From Aurantiochytrium sp. KH105 (taxonomy: Eukaryota > Sar > Bigyra > Thraustochytrida > Thraustochytriidae): a stretch of 64,000 bases of DNA. The stretch is from the NCBI GenBank assembly GCA_003116975.1, contig BGKB01000172.1:1-64000 (forward strand). The letters are read 5' to 3'. This document shows positions 10,601 through 20,322 of the stretch, piece after piece. How positions within the stretch are numbered: the stretch's first letter is position 1; the number at the start of each line of letters is the position of its first letter. The notes under the pieces are model-generated. The model was not told the DNA's origin. It worked only from the letters and a program-made list of their open reading frames with translations, and made no database searches. The position numbers and the translations under genes were made by a program.

Positions 10601-11401
10601 TTCCGCCTCGCCGCGCAAGCCCGCGTGCTCCCTGGCCCGCCTGGCTGCTTCGTCGGCTCGAGCTTTGCCGTCGCTGGAGCTCTTGCTTTGCCCGCACGCG
10701 ACAACAGCTGAGCAAACCTTCACAAATAGCGCATCCCACTCCGCTGGCCGGTCATTCACCTGGCAGCCGTCTGCAGCTACAGCTAAGCTCTGCTCGCTTG
10801 CTGTGCTTGCGTTGCTTGCTTGCTTGCTTTGCACGCCTGCGTCCCCGCCTGGCTGGACGTTGCGCGGGTGTCCTCTGCAGAGCGAAACCGGCCCACCCTC
10901 ACTCACTCACTCCGAGCTCGAGTTGTCATTCACCCTCGTTTCGATTGGCAAGGGGCGCGAGTCCCGCAATCAACGCAACGCAACTTGTGCCGATTGGCAT
11001 GGCTTGCGCGCGTGGTCGGTCGGGCGGTCGGTCGGTCGGTCGGTCGGACGGCCGGCCGGACGGCCGGACGGCCGGCCGGCATGCAGCTCGGCTGACTCCA
11101 TCGTTGTCATCGCGCGGGCGAGCCTGGGGAGGACGCGACCCATTGCTCGGCTTGGCTCGAGCAGAGGACGTTCGTTCGGGACGGGCGGAAGGCACCGAGA
11201 ATAGCCAACGGCTACCAGCGTCCCCACGAGGACCCCTGCAAGAGCACACACCACTTCTGGAAGGCGTGTGCTGGAGATCTCGATGATCAAGGATCTCGCT
11301 CGGTTGACGCTCTGGCAGCGGAAAAGGGGCCGACTCAGGGCAAGTGCGGAGCAGATCCTGCTTGCAAGTCGGCACGGCGCATGCGACGCCGCGCGACCAC
11401 G
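10601..11401. promoter_or_regulatory. Divergent promoter region with GGTC/GGCCGGAC repeats
   Basis: It separates the membrane-protein gene (-) from the diphosphatase gene (+), so it should contain both promoters. A tandem GGTC array turning into CGGCCGGACGG units spans 11013-11080. The minus-strand frame of the membrane protein remains open through its first 300 bases, so part could be coding if an upstream exon supplies the start. Confidence 0.45.
11013..11080. repeat. GGTC / CGGCCGGA tandem repeat
   Basis: About eight GGTC units pass into interlocking GGCCGG and GGACGG units. The CCGGCCGG parts are self-complementary. It lies in the shared upstream region of two divergent genes. Confidence 0.85.
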
Positions 11402-12578
11402 ATGGCAAGCCTTTGCGCAGAGAAAGCCAAGGGAGGAGCGAGGTCGTCGTCGTCGTCGTCTTGCTCTCCTGGCGCCGTCCCAGGCTTCCGGCTGGGTCTT
11501 ATCGCCGACGTCCAAGTGAGTTGACGCAAAGAGGGTCGAGCGCGCGAGCTCATTTCTCTCTTGCGCGCGCGTGAGAGAGAGAGCTTTTGGTTGACTGGAG
11601 AGCGCGAGGCCGCTCGGGTGGCGGGCTGACCGAGACTGCCGCGCTACCCAGTACGCGGACGTGGACGATGGCACCGATTTCTCCGGACTCGCGCACAGGC
11701 AATACAGAAACGCGCAACAAGTCTTGGCGCGGGCAGCTGCGGACTGGCACGCGCAGGGCGTACAGACGGTCGTGCAGCTGGGGGATCTCATTGACGGCAA
11801 GAATGCGGCAAGCAAGGACAAGAAGGCTGCTTTCCAGCGCGTCCTTGAAGAGTTCGAAGGCTTTCCCGACGTGCATCACATTATTGGCAATCACGACCTG
11901 TACAATCTGACCAAGGCCGAGCTGGCAGCCGTGTTTGCGACGACAGAACGAGACCCGTACTACAGCTTCGAGCCGTGTTCTGGCTGGCGCGGTATCATAC
12001 TTGACTCTTACGAGTTGACGGTCATTGGCCCCGATGCCACAAAGGAGGCCGAGGCGATGTTATCTGCATCCAATCCGAACGATTGGAGAAAGCCAGGAGT
12101 TGACTTTCAGACGGGACTCGAGGGGGCCATGAAACGATTCGTGCCTTACAATGGCGCCGTGGGCGGCGCCCAGCTGAAATGGCTGCGCGCCCAGCTCGCA
12201 GAAGCTCACGACGCTGGCCAACGCGTCCTTGTTTTCGTACATATTCCTCTTCACCCGCTCGCGCAACAGGCTGCATATCGCTACACGTGTCTTCCCTGGA
12301 ACTATCACGCCATTCTCTCTGTGCTCGAGAGCACGGATGCGGAAGTTGCTGCCGTTTTCAGTGGCCATGACCACTCTGGAGGCACGACCGATCATCATTT
12401 TGTGTGGCGAGGCCAAGAGCGCCACATTCCGCACTATTCTCTTCGGGCCGCAGTCGAGGCCGAGGAACCCACATGCCATGCCACACTTGTCCTTTCGGAC
12501 GCAGGTCTTTGCATCGAGAATGCACACGCTTGTGTTCGCCTTCTTGATGCCCACAAGCCATCATCACACCATAGTTGA
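11402..12578 (+). CDS. ADPRM: Mn-dependent ADP-ribose/CDP-alcohol diphosphatase (two exons)
   Basis: Exon 1 is 11402-11515 and exon 2 is 11652-12578, joined across a 136-bp GT-AG intron in phase 0. The splice restores LGLIADVQ|YADVDDGTDF, the first metal-binding motif of calcineurin-like phosphoesterases (Asp36). The start ATG has A at -3 and G at +4. Total 346 residues, against about 342 in the animal enzyme. Later motifs are all present: LGDLIDG, IIGNHDLYN, VHIPLHP and FSGHDHSGG. The family hydrolyses ADP-ribose, CDP-choline and related substrates with Mn2+ in the cytosol. The N-terminal Ser run comes from TCG repeats. Identification is strong; exact substrate preference cannot be seen. Confidence 0.93.
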
Positions 12579-13156
12579 CTGTGAATCATCGTAAATTTTC
12601 TTCATTTGATGTTCTTGCCGGCTCGTGCATTTTTTTACCCTGGCTGACGAAAAGAGCCAACTCCGATTGACAGGAAAGAGCCAATGGATCACCGTGCGCC
12701 CCGATTCCCTACTCTGCAGGCACGGTGCCCAAGCCTGCGAAAGAGCCAAACGTAGCCTTCAAACAGAGAGGAAATAAAAAAAGAGCTGGCTAGGCCTATC
12801 GTCTCATGAATCACAAGGGGAAGAAAAAAGCCAAAATAAATGCAACCATGGCAAATGCAAGAAGCCGCTTGTTGCTCTGGCCGCAAAAGCCGGCCTGGCG
12901 GCGCGCCGCTCAGCGAGCCCTGGCCCTTCTCGAGCGAGCCCATGTCCAGCAAAGAGCGCGAGCGCGGAGAGGCAAGAGCGAGCACGCGCGAGCCCATCCG
13001 AGGAGGCAAGCAAAACCTCAACTGGGCGGCAGCCCCCGCCGCGGGCGGCCCCGGGCCTCCATCCAGTCTAGCAGCAGAAAAGAAGCAGCAAGCAGCAAGC
13101 CCCCCTTGGTGCGCGTACACGGGGGTAAAAAAGGAGACACAGGAGAGAACTTGAAG
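12579..13156. other. Intergenic region and 5' leader of CCDC124
   Basis: The CCDC124 frame is open through its latter part, from an ATG at 12806 (and another at 12848), but the translated text is low-complexity and unlike the family. I read it as untranslated leader. Confidence 0.5.
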
Positions 13157-14038
13157 ATGGCAGTCGCGCAAAGCAGCGAGCCCGAGGGCACGGCGGGCAA
13201 GATGGCGCGCAAGAAGGGCGGCGGCGGCGGCGACGACGAGGGCCCGCGCGGGCCGGGGGCCAAGGCCAAGGCGCAAAAGCTGGCGGCGCAAAAGGCCAAG
13301 GAGCAGCAGGCGCACAAGGCCAAGGAGGCGCGCGTCGCTAAGCAATGGGAGGACGGCGCCAACTCTCGCGCCGAGCAGCGGCAGCGCGAGGCCGAGGAAA
13401 AGGAAAAGGCCAAGCTCGCGGCCGCGCAGGCCAAGAAGGAGGCTCTCGCCGCGGATGAGGCCGGCCTGGCCAAGATGCGCGTCCCCGCCGGCAAGGCGCG
13501 CAAGGCGTCCAAGAAGAAGTCCAAGAACGACACGAGCCTCCTTGACGCCTTTCTCGAAGGCGAAAAGAAGGAGGCCAAGGAAAAGGCCGCGCGCAAGGCC
13601 GCCCAGGCGTCAGGCTCGGCCGCCAACACGGGTTCTGCCAAGCCAGCTCCCGCCAACGTCGAGCCCATGTTGGAGCTTCAGCCCAACCTTAATCGGGAAC
13701 GTGCCGAGGAGGCTGCTCAGGGCCATATCAGCGCTTCGGGCATTGACGCCGCCCTCGCCGCGTTCGAGGCCTCGGGTCTTGGCGGCAGCAGCAGCAGCGA
13801 AGATAAGCACCATGCCATCGCGAGCGCGCCACCCGGCGCGCCTGCCGCTGCGCAAGCACACGGTCACAAGGGCCCCAACCGCAAGGCTCTCTTTTCGGCC
13901 TATGAAGAGCGAGAGATCGCGCGTCTTCGCGCCGAGAACCCAGGTCTCAAGCGCAGCCAGCTCAAGGATCACGTGTGGAAGCTTTGGCAAAAGTCGCCCG
14001 AGAACCCGGCCAACCAGGTCGAGGACAATGCGGCCTGA
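13157..14038 (+). CDS. CCDC124: CCDC124 family ribosome-associated coiled-coil protein
   Basis: The protein is 293 residues from 13157. It has an N-terminal Lys/Ala/Glu-rich charged helix and a conserved C-terminal block (NRKALFSAYEEREI...RLRAENPGL...SPENPANQ) that matches the CCDC124/Oxs1 C-terminal domain. The segment before it (EPMLELQPNLNRE, then SASGIDAALAAF) also matches the family. CCDC124 and its yeast relative Lso2 bind the ribosomal A-site and intersubunit region during translational dormancy and recovery. An alternative start at 13202 (MARKK) resembles the family N-terminus better; ATGs at 12848 and 12806 are also in frame. A Gly run and a Ser run are inserted relative to animals. 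No intron is needed. Confidence 0.88.
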   Translation: MAVAQSSEPEGTAGKMARKKGGGGGDDEGPRGPGAKAKAQKLAAQKAKEQQAHKAKEARVAKQWEDGANSRAEQRQREAEEKEKAKLAAAQAKKEALAADEAGLAKMRVPAGKARKASKKKSKNDTSLLDAFLEGEKKEAKEKAARKAAQASGSAANTGSAKPAPANVEPMLELQPNLNRERAEEAAQGHISASGIDAALAAFEASGLGGSSSSEDKHHAIASAPPGAPAAAQAHGHKGPNRKALFSAYEEREIARLRAENPGLKRSQLKDHVWKLWQKSPENPANQVEDNAA

Positions 14039-14767
14039 ATAGTGATGACATGAAGACAAGAAATGAAGACAAAGGAATAGAATAGAAAAAATGATTTTAT
14101 AAAACGATCACCATGGTCAGCGGCATGCAGGCGGAGGAGAGGCAGATTTCTGCGCGAACGTTCTATACGCTTTTACAAAGTATGTCCTTGACTCGGTAAT
14201 CGACGTCAGTCTGTCAGGTAGCCTTCTGAACCTCAATTCTTTGCGCTTGGTGATCAATCTTTTTTCCTTGCCAGTTGATGAAAAGTGATATTTCGACGAA
14301 ACTCGAGAGAGAGAAATAAGCCTACGTACTTTCCATCCGCGATCGCTCACAAGCTCATCCTCGGATGATTATTAAAATTAATGAGCCTTTTTTTTGCTTC
14401 AAGGGGGACACACGTCGCACGCATTTCGCGTTGCGATGCGCGTTCCATTTCGCATCGCGGTCCGCACGCTGTATGTGTACTTTGGATTTACGCTGTGCGG
14501 GGATGCTTCAGCAGTGTACCATCTGCTGTCAAGGGGATGGCTTGCATCGTCGATTACAGAGTGAGTGAATTCTTCTTTTACCATGTCAAGCAAAGCCGAT
14601 TGGAAAGAAATGATAAAAACCAGAGAAACAAGGAAACGATGCTTCCTTTTTCAGAACTTCATACGTTGTACATTAATGATCGCTTTGTGGTTTCAATAAG
14701 CTTTCCCTATTAAATTTTTTTGGTCTCGTTCTTCTTCTCATTTATTGTTGCAAAAGTGATCACCTCC
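14039..14767. other. Intergenic region between convergent genes
   Basis: It is AT-richer than the neighbouring genes and holds the 3' ends of CCDC124 (+) and the MIT protein (-). Short open frames carry no recognisable domain. Confidence 0.5.
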
Positions 14768-15772
14768 TTACTTGCTGTCCTCGGCCGGATTCACCTTGGC
14801 TACAGCCTTTTCGTTGTGCTCACCGCCATCCACCAATTGGCCAATCTTCTCCGAGGCAAAGCTCGAGACGCGCTCCGTGACGCGGTGCTCGCGATTGAAT
14901 TCCAGCACAGCATTGCCAGCCTGCGTCGCAGCGCGTTCCGCCTTTCCCGTCAAGTCGTGCTTTTCATTCAGTTCCTTCGTCGACGACCAAAGTCCGCTCG
15001 CGGACTCCTTGGCACGATCCGTCCACTTGTACTGATCGTTCCACAAGCGCGCCGAGCTCATCATGCGTGCACCCAAAAGACCAAGTTCGCGCGTCCGCGC
15101 GCCATGTTCGTCCTCCTTGTCCACGAAGTGGTTCGCTGCGAAAAAGCCTGCAGCCCCGCCCAGAATGGGCACGCCCAGGAACGCGCCAACGCCGGCGCCC
15201 ATACCGGTGCCCATGAGCTGGGCGCCCGACTTGATCTCGCGATGCGTGAACCTATCGACCACGTCGTTCGAGCGACCCGCGACAGGGGCAGGAACTCCTT
15301 GGACGGCCGGTGTCTGGTTCTGGTTCTGGTTCTTTTCAATCGCACGGCTGTGGTCCTCGTACTCGCTGGCCTGCATTTCAAGCGCGGCTCGCTCGTTTGG
15401 ATCCCGAGTCACCCGCGCCAAATTGCGCAGAGCGCCTGCTGCTTCTTCGTACCGGTCGCGCGCGACCTCTGCAAGGCCGCAGCTCTCTGCATCCGCGGCC
15501 TGCCGCGCCACGTCCGAGGCCTCCACCATCGTCAGGGGCAGTTCCTCGCTTCTGAGCTGCTGCAGCTGTTCCTCCACGACGGCCTCGCCGCGGAAACGCT
15601 GCCTCGGCTGCTGCTCTCGCTGTGCTTCTCCTCCTCGCTGCGCTTGCTGTCCTGCCGGCGCCTCGAACACCATGCCTCCGCGCGCGACGGCCTCTGCGTA
15701 CGCCGGGGGTTGCGGGTTTGCCGCAGCGCCTCCGCCGCCGCCCTCCTCGGGCCCGTCCGGCCCGCCGCCCAT
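14768..15772 (-). CDS. MIT-domain protein with PPxY motif and glycine-rich segment
   Basis: From the ATG at 15770-15772 the protein is 334 residues. A Gly/Pro-rich N-terminus contains a PPAY motif (22-25), a typical WW-domain ligand. Residues about 83-147 look like a MIT three-helix bundle (repeated Ala positions, DRYEEAAGAL, a closing YEDHSRAI). A Gln/Asn stretch follows, then a glycine-zipper-like hydrophobic segment (about 183-213, GTGMGAGVGAFLG). A charged amphipathic C-terminal third has a regular ERAATQAGNAV / VTERVSSFA pattern. MIT domains bind ESCRT-III tails, and PPxY recruits Nedd4-type ligases, so a membrane-trafficking role is inferred. The frame is open far upstream of the chosen ATG, but that text is low-complexity. 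Confidence 0.7.
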   Translation of the reverse strand: MGGGPDGPEEGGGGGAAANPQPPAYAEAVARGGMVFEAPAGQQAQRGGEAQREQQPRQRFRGEAVVEEQLQQLRSEELPLTMVEASDVARQAADAESCGLAEVARDRYEEAAGALRNLARVTRDPNERAALEMQASEYEDHSRAIEKNQNQNQTPAVQGVPAPVAGRSNDVVDRFTHREIKSGAQLMGTGMGAGVGAFLGVPILGGAAGFFAANHFVDKEDEHGARTRELGLLGARMMSSARLWNDQYKWTDRAKESASGLWSSTKELNEKHDLTGKAERAATQAGNAVLEFNREHRVTERVSSFASEKIGQLVDGGEHNEKAVAKVNPAEDSK

Positions 15773-16579
15773 GGACGGCTCCGCGCAGAACCCTCTCTCG
15801 CTCTCGCTCTCGCGCTGCCGCACGCTGCCGCACTCGCCTCCGCCGCCTTCGGTTCTGCAGCCAGCGCCGCCTCGCGCGTCCCTTCGAGCCGCCGCCGCCT
15901 CCTTCGAGCTCCGGTCGGTTCTGCGCAACTCTCCTCCTCTCCGCGTCTGCTGCCTCTGCCCCGGGACCGACAGCGCCTGCCCGACTGCTGCAGCACGTGC
16001 TAGGATGCGGAGCAATACGGAGGAGGGAGAGAGGGCGGAGAGGAAAGGAAGGGAGAGGAGAGGAGAGGAAAGCCGGCGCGCACGCCGAGCCGGCCGGCGC
16101 CAGGGGAGAAGTCCCGGCCAGCGTGGACGGGACTGCTCTCTGGGGAGACGGGGCCAGCCGCAGGTCGAGGGACGTGGGAGGGAGGATGGGAGAGAGGAAG
16201 AAAGAGCGCACGCTGGAGTGGCCGTGGAACGTGCCGCGCTCACCTCATCAGGCAGCCAGGCAGTCAGGCAGCCAGACAGCCAGGATCTGGGCAAGGCAAT
16301 GCCAGCATCCATGGGGAAGGCGATGATGGTGTCCGCCACGAATGATGGAATGCCGTTCGTGGACAACAATCGGAGGCAGCGAGCCGGCCAGAGGATCGTG
16401 CTAATGAAAAAAAAAGGAAGAAAATCAACCAAGACAAATTGTAGCCTTCGAGCGCCAGCTGCAATGACTGCAGCCACAGTGGCCATCAGCCATCACAGCC
16501 ATCAAAAGAGGACATCAAGAACAACGAGCTTCAATAGCTTATGAACAACGTGGGGCTAAGGAGAAACTCGCGACGGACG
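15773..16579. other. Intergenic region upstream of the MIT gene
   Basis: It lies between the MIT gene start and the sulfatase stop, both on the minus strand. A purine-rich GGAGA/GGAAA tract runs over about 16018-16075. Long open frames here are GC-driven and show no domain. Confidence 0.45.
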
Positions 16580-18601
16580 TCACAAGCGAGACCCATCCGC
16601 GAGCGGCAGGTTGCCCGGGCCGCCTGTTGGACAAAAGTCGTGGCCAACCGCGTCCGTCTGATACACGCCACATTGTGGCACCATGTAACTAGATTGCTTC
16701 GAGTTCGAAGGGTTCAGACCATAGTACGTGAGCGCATAGTCGTATTCAAAGCAAGGCCCACTGCAGTAAAAGGGCGTCATACCAAACTTGCCCTTGATCG
16801 GCAAGCGAATCGTGTACTGGTACAAGAGCGTCTCGTTGAGAGCCGCCCACAGCTTGGTCTGCGTCTCCACGTCATCAATGGGACTCTTCTCGCGATAGTC
16901 GGCCGTCACGTTAAAGAGGCACGGCCGGAAGCGAAAGCTGCCATCCATAAAGGCTTCCACATCGCGGTTGTCAAAGAATTGCAGACAGTCAAGACCATCG
17001 TCATCGGAAAAGATATTGTCGCGGTCGACCCAACCAAAGTGGACATCATCCTTGCATTCGATATCGCTAGTGATACCCATGGAGCAGGGCTGCGCCAAGA
17101 TCAGTTTCATGTCGCCCATGAGGACGGCTTCCCGACTCAGCACCAGCACCGGGTGTACAGCGTCACGCGCATATTCCGTCGGCTGCATCAGCGACGGCCA
17201 CATGTCCTTGCTGTCCACGGGCGGATAACTCAGCATGCCATAGGCGTCCACCTGCCTGCTCGAGTTCGTTGGGTCTGTGACATTCGGGTACTGCGCGTCA
17301 GGGACGTCGTCGAGGGTCAAATTAGGAAAAGCAGGCCCCATCGGTGGATCATCGTCGCCCGAAACACCCGCCAAGTTGCAAAACGTCCGGTACCAGTCGG
17401 AAATGTGATAAATCTTGTTGTTGAACGATCCGCGCTGCGACGCAGGAATGATACCGCCGCTCACAAAGGATGCCGTCCGGAAACCTCCCTCGAACGCAGT
17501 GCCCTTTTCTCCCCGCAAGGGGTAGTTGTTGCCCGGCGCCTTGTTGCTTGTGCCGCCATTGTCGCTGATAAACACCACCAGCGTGTTGTTCCACACGGCC
17601 TCATCGTCCTGAAATAAGCTCACCACGCGCTCGATCTCCACGTCTGCGGCGTACACATTCCATTGCAACAGGTCAAAGTTCTCCACATTTGCATCCTGGT
17701 ACTCGTTATAGTACTTGGTGCTCCCATACGAGTTCGAGTACCGACTGTTTGATGGGATTGACTTGAGCGGCGTGTGCGGGGCTTGCAGGGAATAGAACAG
17801 AAAGATCGGTCGCGGACTCGATTCGGCCAGCTCGTCTTTGATATTTGACACCATGCTATTGCCCCAGTACAGAGCGCTGTACGTAGAGTCCGTGTCCATT
17901 TCCAGGTTCTTCCACCGACCTCCCGAGCCATAATATGTTTGGCTTCCGCCGAGAAAGCCCATGTGTTCGTGAAAGCCGCGATGCCTTGGCAGCATGCGGA
18001 TCGACCGCGCCCCAATGTGGCCCTTGCCGTAAAAGAGAGAGTAATATCCAGCGTCTGTGAGCTTTTCCGAAATCCACGTCATGCGCATGTCCATGTCGTC
18101 GTCTTCAAAGTCCGTGAGTTCGTCGCCGCCCACATGCGTTGGCTCCCGACCCGTGAGAAACGACCGTCGCGACGGCGAACAGTGCCACGAGGCATAGTGA
18201 CGCGTCAAAATGACGCCCTCCTCTTCGGCAAGCTGCGTCAAGAACGGCATCGATTCCTGCGTCTCTTCTCGCGCCTGCGGCGCAAATCCCGCGTCTGCGA
18301 GGCCGAGGTCATCCCACAGAAACACCAAAATGTTGGGTTTCGTGCCTACGGCAGCCTGCGCCTCCTCGTCAGACACCGAGACCTCTTCGCCGTCGAGGGT
18401 ATCCGGAGGCGTGACGTTCTCGTGCGACCTTCGCCACTCGTACGTTTCGGAGCTTCTCGCAACGTCGATATCGCCTGCAAGAACGGCTTGCTTGAAAAGA
18501 ACATCGTCAATCATGTCCTGGCTTCTTGACGAGATACCCATTGTAGACTGCACCATGGTCGCGACGGCCACGGCCGTCGCAAGGTTGCGCCAAGGCGCCA
18601 T
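16580..18601 (-). CDS. Secreted arylsulfatase-type sulfatase
   Basis: The protein is 673 residues from ATG 18599-18601. The first 22 or so residues are a plausible signal peptide (hydrophobic run ATAVAVATMVQST). The alkaline-phosphatase-superfamily fold begins at KPNILVFLWDDLG, where Asp97/Asp98 should bind Ca2+. The sulfatase signature CSPSRRSFLTGR places the formylglycine Cys at residue 141, followed by the usual Arg145. GKGHIGARS stands where many sulfatases have GKWHLG, and ISDNGG supplies the later metal ligands. Potential N-glycosylation sites are frequent. It resembles arylsulfatase B/N-acetylgalactosamine sulfatase-like enzymes acting on sulfated polysaccharides; the natural substrate cannot be told. 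It needs a formylglycine-generating enzyme, not present in this window. Confidence 0.92.
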   Translation of the reverse strand: MAPWRNLATAVAVATMVQSTMGISSRSQDMIDDVLFKQAVLAGDIDVARSSETYEWRRSHENVTPPDTLDGEEVSVSDEEAQAAVGTKPNILVFLWDDLGLADAGFAPQAREETQESMPFLTQLAEEEGVILTRHYASWHCSPSRRSFLTGREPTHVGGDELTDFEDDDMDMRMTWISEKLTDAGYYSLFYGKGHIGARSIRMLPRHRGFHEHMGFLGGSQTYYGSGGRWKNLEMDTDSTYSALYWGNSMVSNIKDELAESSPRPIFLFYSLQAPHTPLKSIPSNSRYSNSYGSTKYYNEYQDANVENFDLLQWNVYAADVEIERVVSLFQDDEAVWNNTLVVFISDNGGTSNKAPGNNYPLRGEKGTAFEGGFRTASFVSGGIIPASQRGSFNNKIYHISDWYRTFCNLAGVSGDDDPPMGPAFPNLTLDDVPDAQYPNVTDPTNSSRQVDAYGMLSYPPVDSKDMWPSLMQPTEYARDAVHPVLVLSREAVLMGDMKLILAQPCSMGITSDIECKDDVHFGWVDRDNIFSDDDGLDCLQFFDNRDVEAFMDGSFRFRPCLFNVTADYREKSPIDDVETQTKLWAALNETLLYQYTIRLPIKGKFGMTPFYCSGPCFEYDYALTYYGLNPSNSKQSSYMVPQCGVYQTDAVGHDFCPTGGPGNLPLADGSRL

Positions 18602-20322
18602 CGTCGCAAGGCGCTAGAGAAGGCCTTATTTGTTTGTTGTTTTCTTGCTCGTTCGCTTGATTGTTTGTTTTTTCGCTCGTTCTTTGACGGCTGCGTCCGC
18701 GCGTCGCCGCTGCGCGCAGCGCGGACTGACTTCGCGCGCGACTCGACCCTGACCCGCTTCGACGCCCCGCTGTCGCCGCCAAAAGGGCACACTCGGCCGC
18801 GACCGGGCAAGAGGCCGACCTCGCGATGCTGGACTGCTCTGCTTTCCTCTACTCTCTGTCAAGTCCTCGATGCTGTCTGTCTGCCTGGGAAAGCAAGGAC
18901 TTTAGTTGGAAATTGACTGCCGCAATGGAAAGAATGGAGAAGCCGAAGGGAGAAAGAACGCACGACCGGCGGCCTGCCGTGACGACTCCCGCTTCGTGCA
19001 TGGCAAGCGCAGCAAGAGCGGCTGCGGACGGCCGAACTGGCGCGGAGGAGGTGGCGCTTCAAGCTGTCGTTCAGCCTGTCTCTTTCTAATTTGTCGGGTT
19101 TCGGCCAGTGGCGTCGGAGACGGAGAGCGAGCGCGGGAAGAATCTCAGAACAGAAAGAGCGGGTGATGCCGCGGCGGCGAGGCGAGGCGGCACACACTCA
19201 CCTCGAACTCACGCGGTGTTTCGGCGAACGGGGTCTCTCTCTCTCTCTCTCTCTCCCTCCTCCTTTTCAAAACCAAAAACTGGCTGGTGTGGCTGGTGTG
19301 ACGGCTGGCGGCTGGTTGGCCGGCTGGCTGCCTGGCTGCTTGGTTGCCAATGAAGCGAATGTCGGCACAAGAGCAACAGCCAGCAAATGCTACTTTCAGG
19401 GAAATTGGCGCTACAGTGGAGAATGTAGCCGGTCACTGGACTTGTCGGCTGTCTTGTATGCGACTGTGCCTGACTGTGACTGTGACTGTCGGTGCTGGAG
19501 GGAACACGGACCCCTCGGACGCTGCTGAAAGTCTTCGTATCGGCTCGCTCTTTGAGCAGGAAAGCACGACGCTGCAAGGTCGCGGTGAGCGGACAGCGTC
19601 GGTCAATGACAGGTATGGTCCCCAACACCTCATCGGCTAGCAAGGATTTTTTGGCCGACCCGCCGGAGGAATGAATGACTCCCAGGGAAATACTAGGGGT
19701 CATCATGATGGGGTCCTTGGATCACGGAGTATTACAGAGGCAGAATAGAACGAGGCAAAGACTTCCCACGGAGTGACACGCATGTGCGCGCAAGCGAATC
19801 GGCCTAAATGGACACACAACAGGCAGAAATGCTCACCTGCTTTGTATTAACGAGAGAGGAACGGGAGAAAATGTGAGCAATGACTCGCGCGTCCGATCTA
19901 GGATTTTTTGAAGAGCTGCTCAGGATTCCAAAAGGTGGTGGCTGCAATAATGTTTGTCTTGTAAGCATCACGAGTTGTGACAAACAAGACCAAGAAGAAA
20001 CGCGCACGATGGCTTTACATCTATTTTTATCCGAATCGAACCATCGCCGACGGCCCCCCCCCCCCCCAACCCCCCCCCCGCGCCGCCGAAAACCCACTCT
20101 TGCTTGCATTCAATTCGTTCAAGCCGGAGCCAAATGGCGAGACCAAGTAAAAAGCACTTGACCAGACGAGATGAGAATGGGGATAGCAGCAAGCGATGAC
20201 GAGCTCTCGTCTGCCTTTGATTTTTAAAAGACAATTTACGAAAAGAAATCAGTGGTGAAGAAGGGTGGTGGTGGCGAATAAAAAAAGACACAAACTGCAA
20301 AATCTATCAAGGTTTCGGCACA
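18602..20322. other. Intergenic region, low-complexity
   Basis: About 1.7 kb lie between the sulfatase start and the FabI stop. I see a TTTGTT/GCTCGTT-rich patch near 18627-18690, a TC microsatellite at about 19229-19256, a GGCTGGC/GGTTGGC patch at 19280-19345 and an interrupted poly-C tract at about 20056-20080. Short open frames are Ser/His/Gln-rich and unconvincing. Confidence 0.5.

Noticed and set aside
10134-11204. 356-codon open frame on the plus strand
   Set aside because: Overlaps the membrane-protein gene on the other strand and runs into the GGTC repeat; no domain.
12689-13345. 218-codon minus-strand frame
   Set aside because: Antisense to the CCDC124 start region; Leu/Arg-rich shadow frame.
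15063-16544. 493-codon open frame on the plus strand
   Set aside because: Antisense to the MIT gene and its leader; Ser/Pro/Arg-rich without domain.
16541-17617. 358-codon open frame on the plus strand
   Set aside because: Antisense of the sulfatase gene, whose catalytic motifs are complete.
19209-19706. 165-codon minus-strand frame
   Set aside because: Ser/His/Gln low-complexity and a TC-repeat-encoded tail; no domain.
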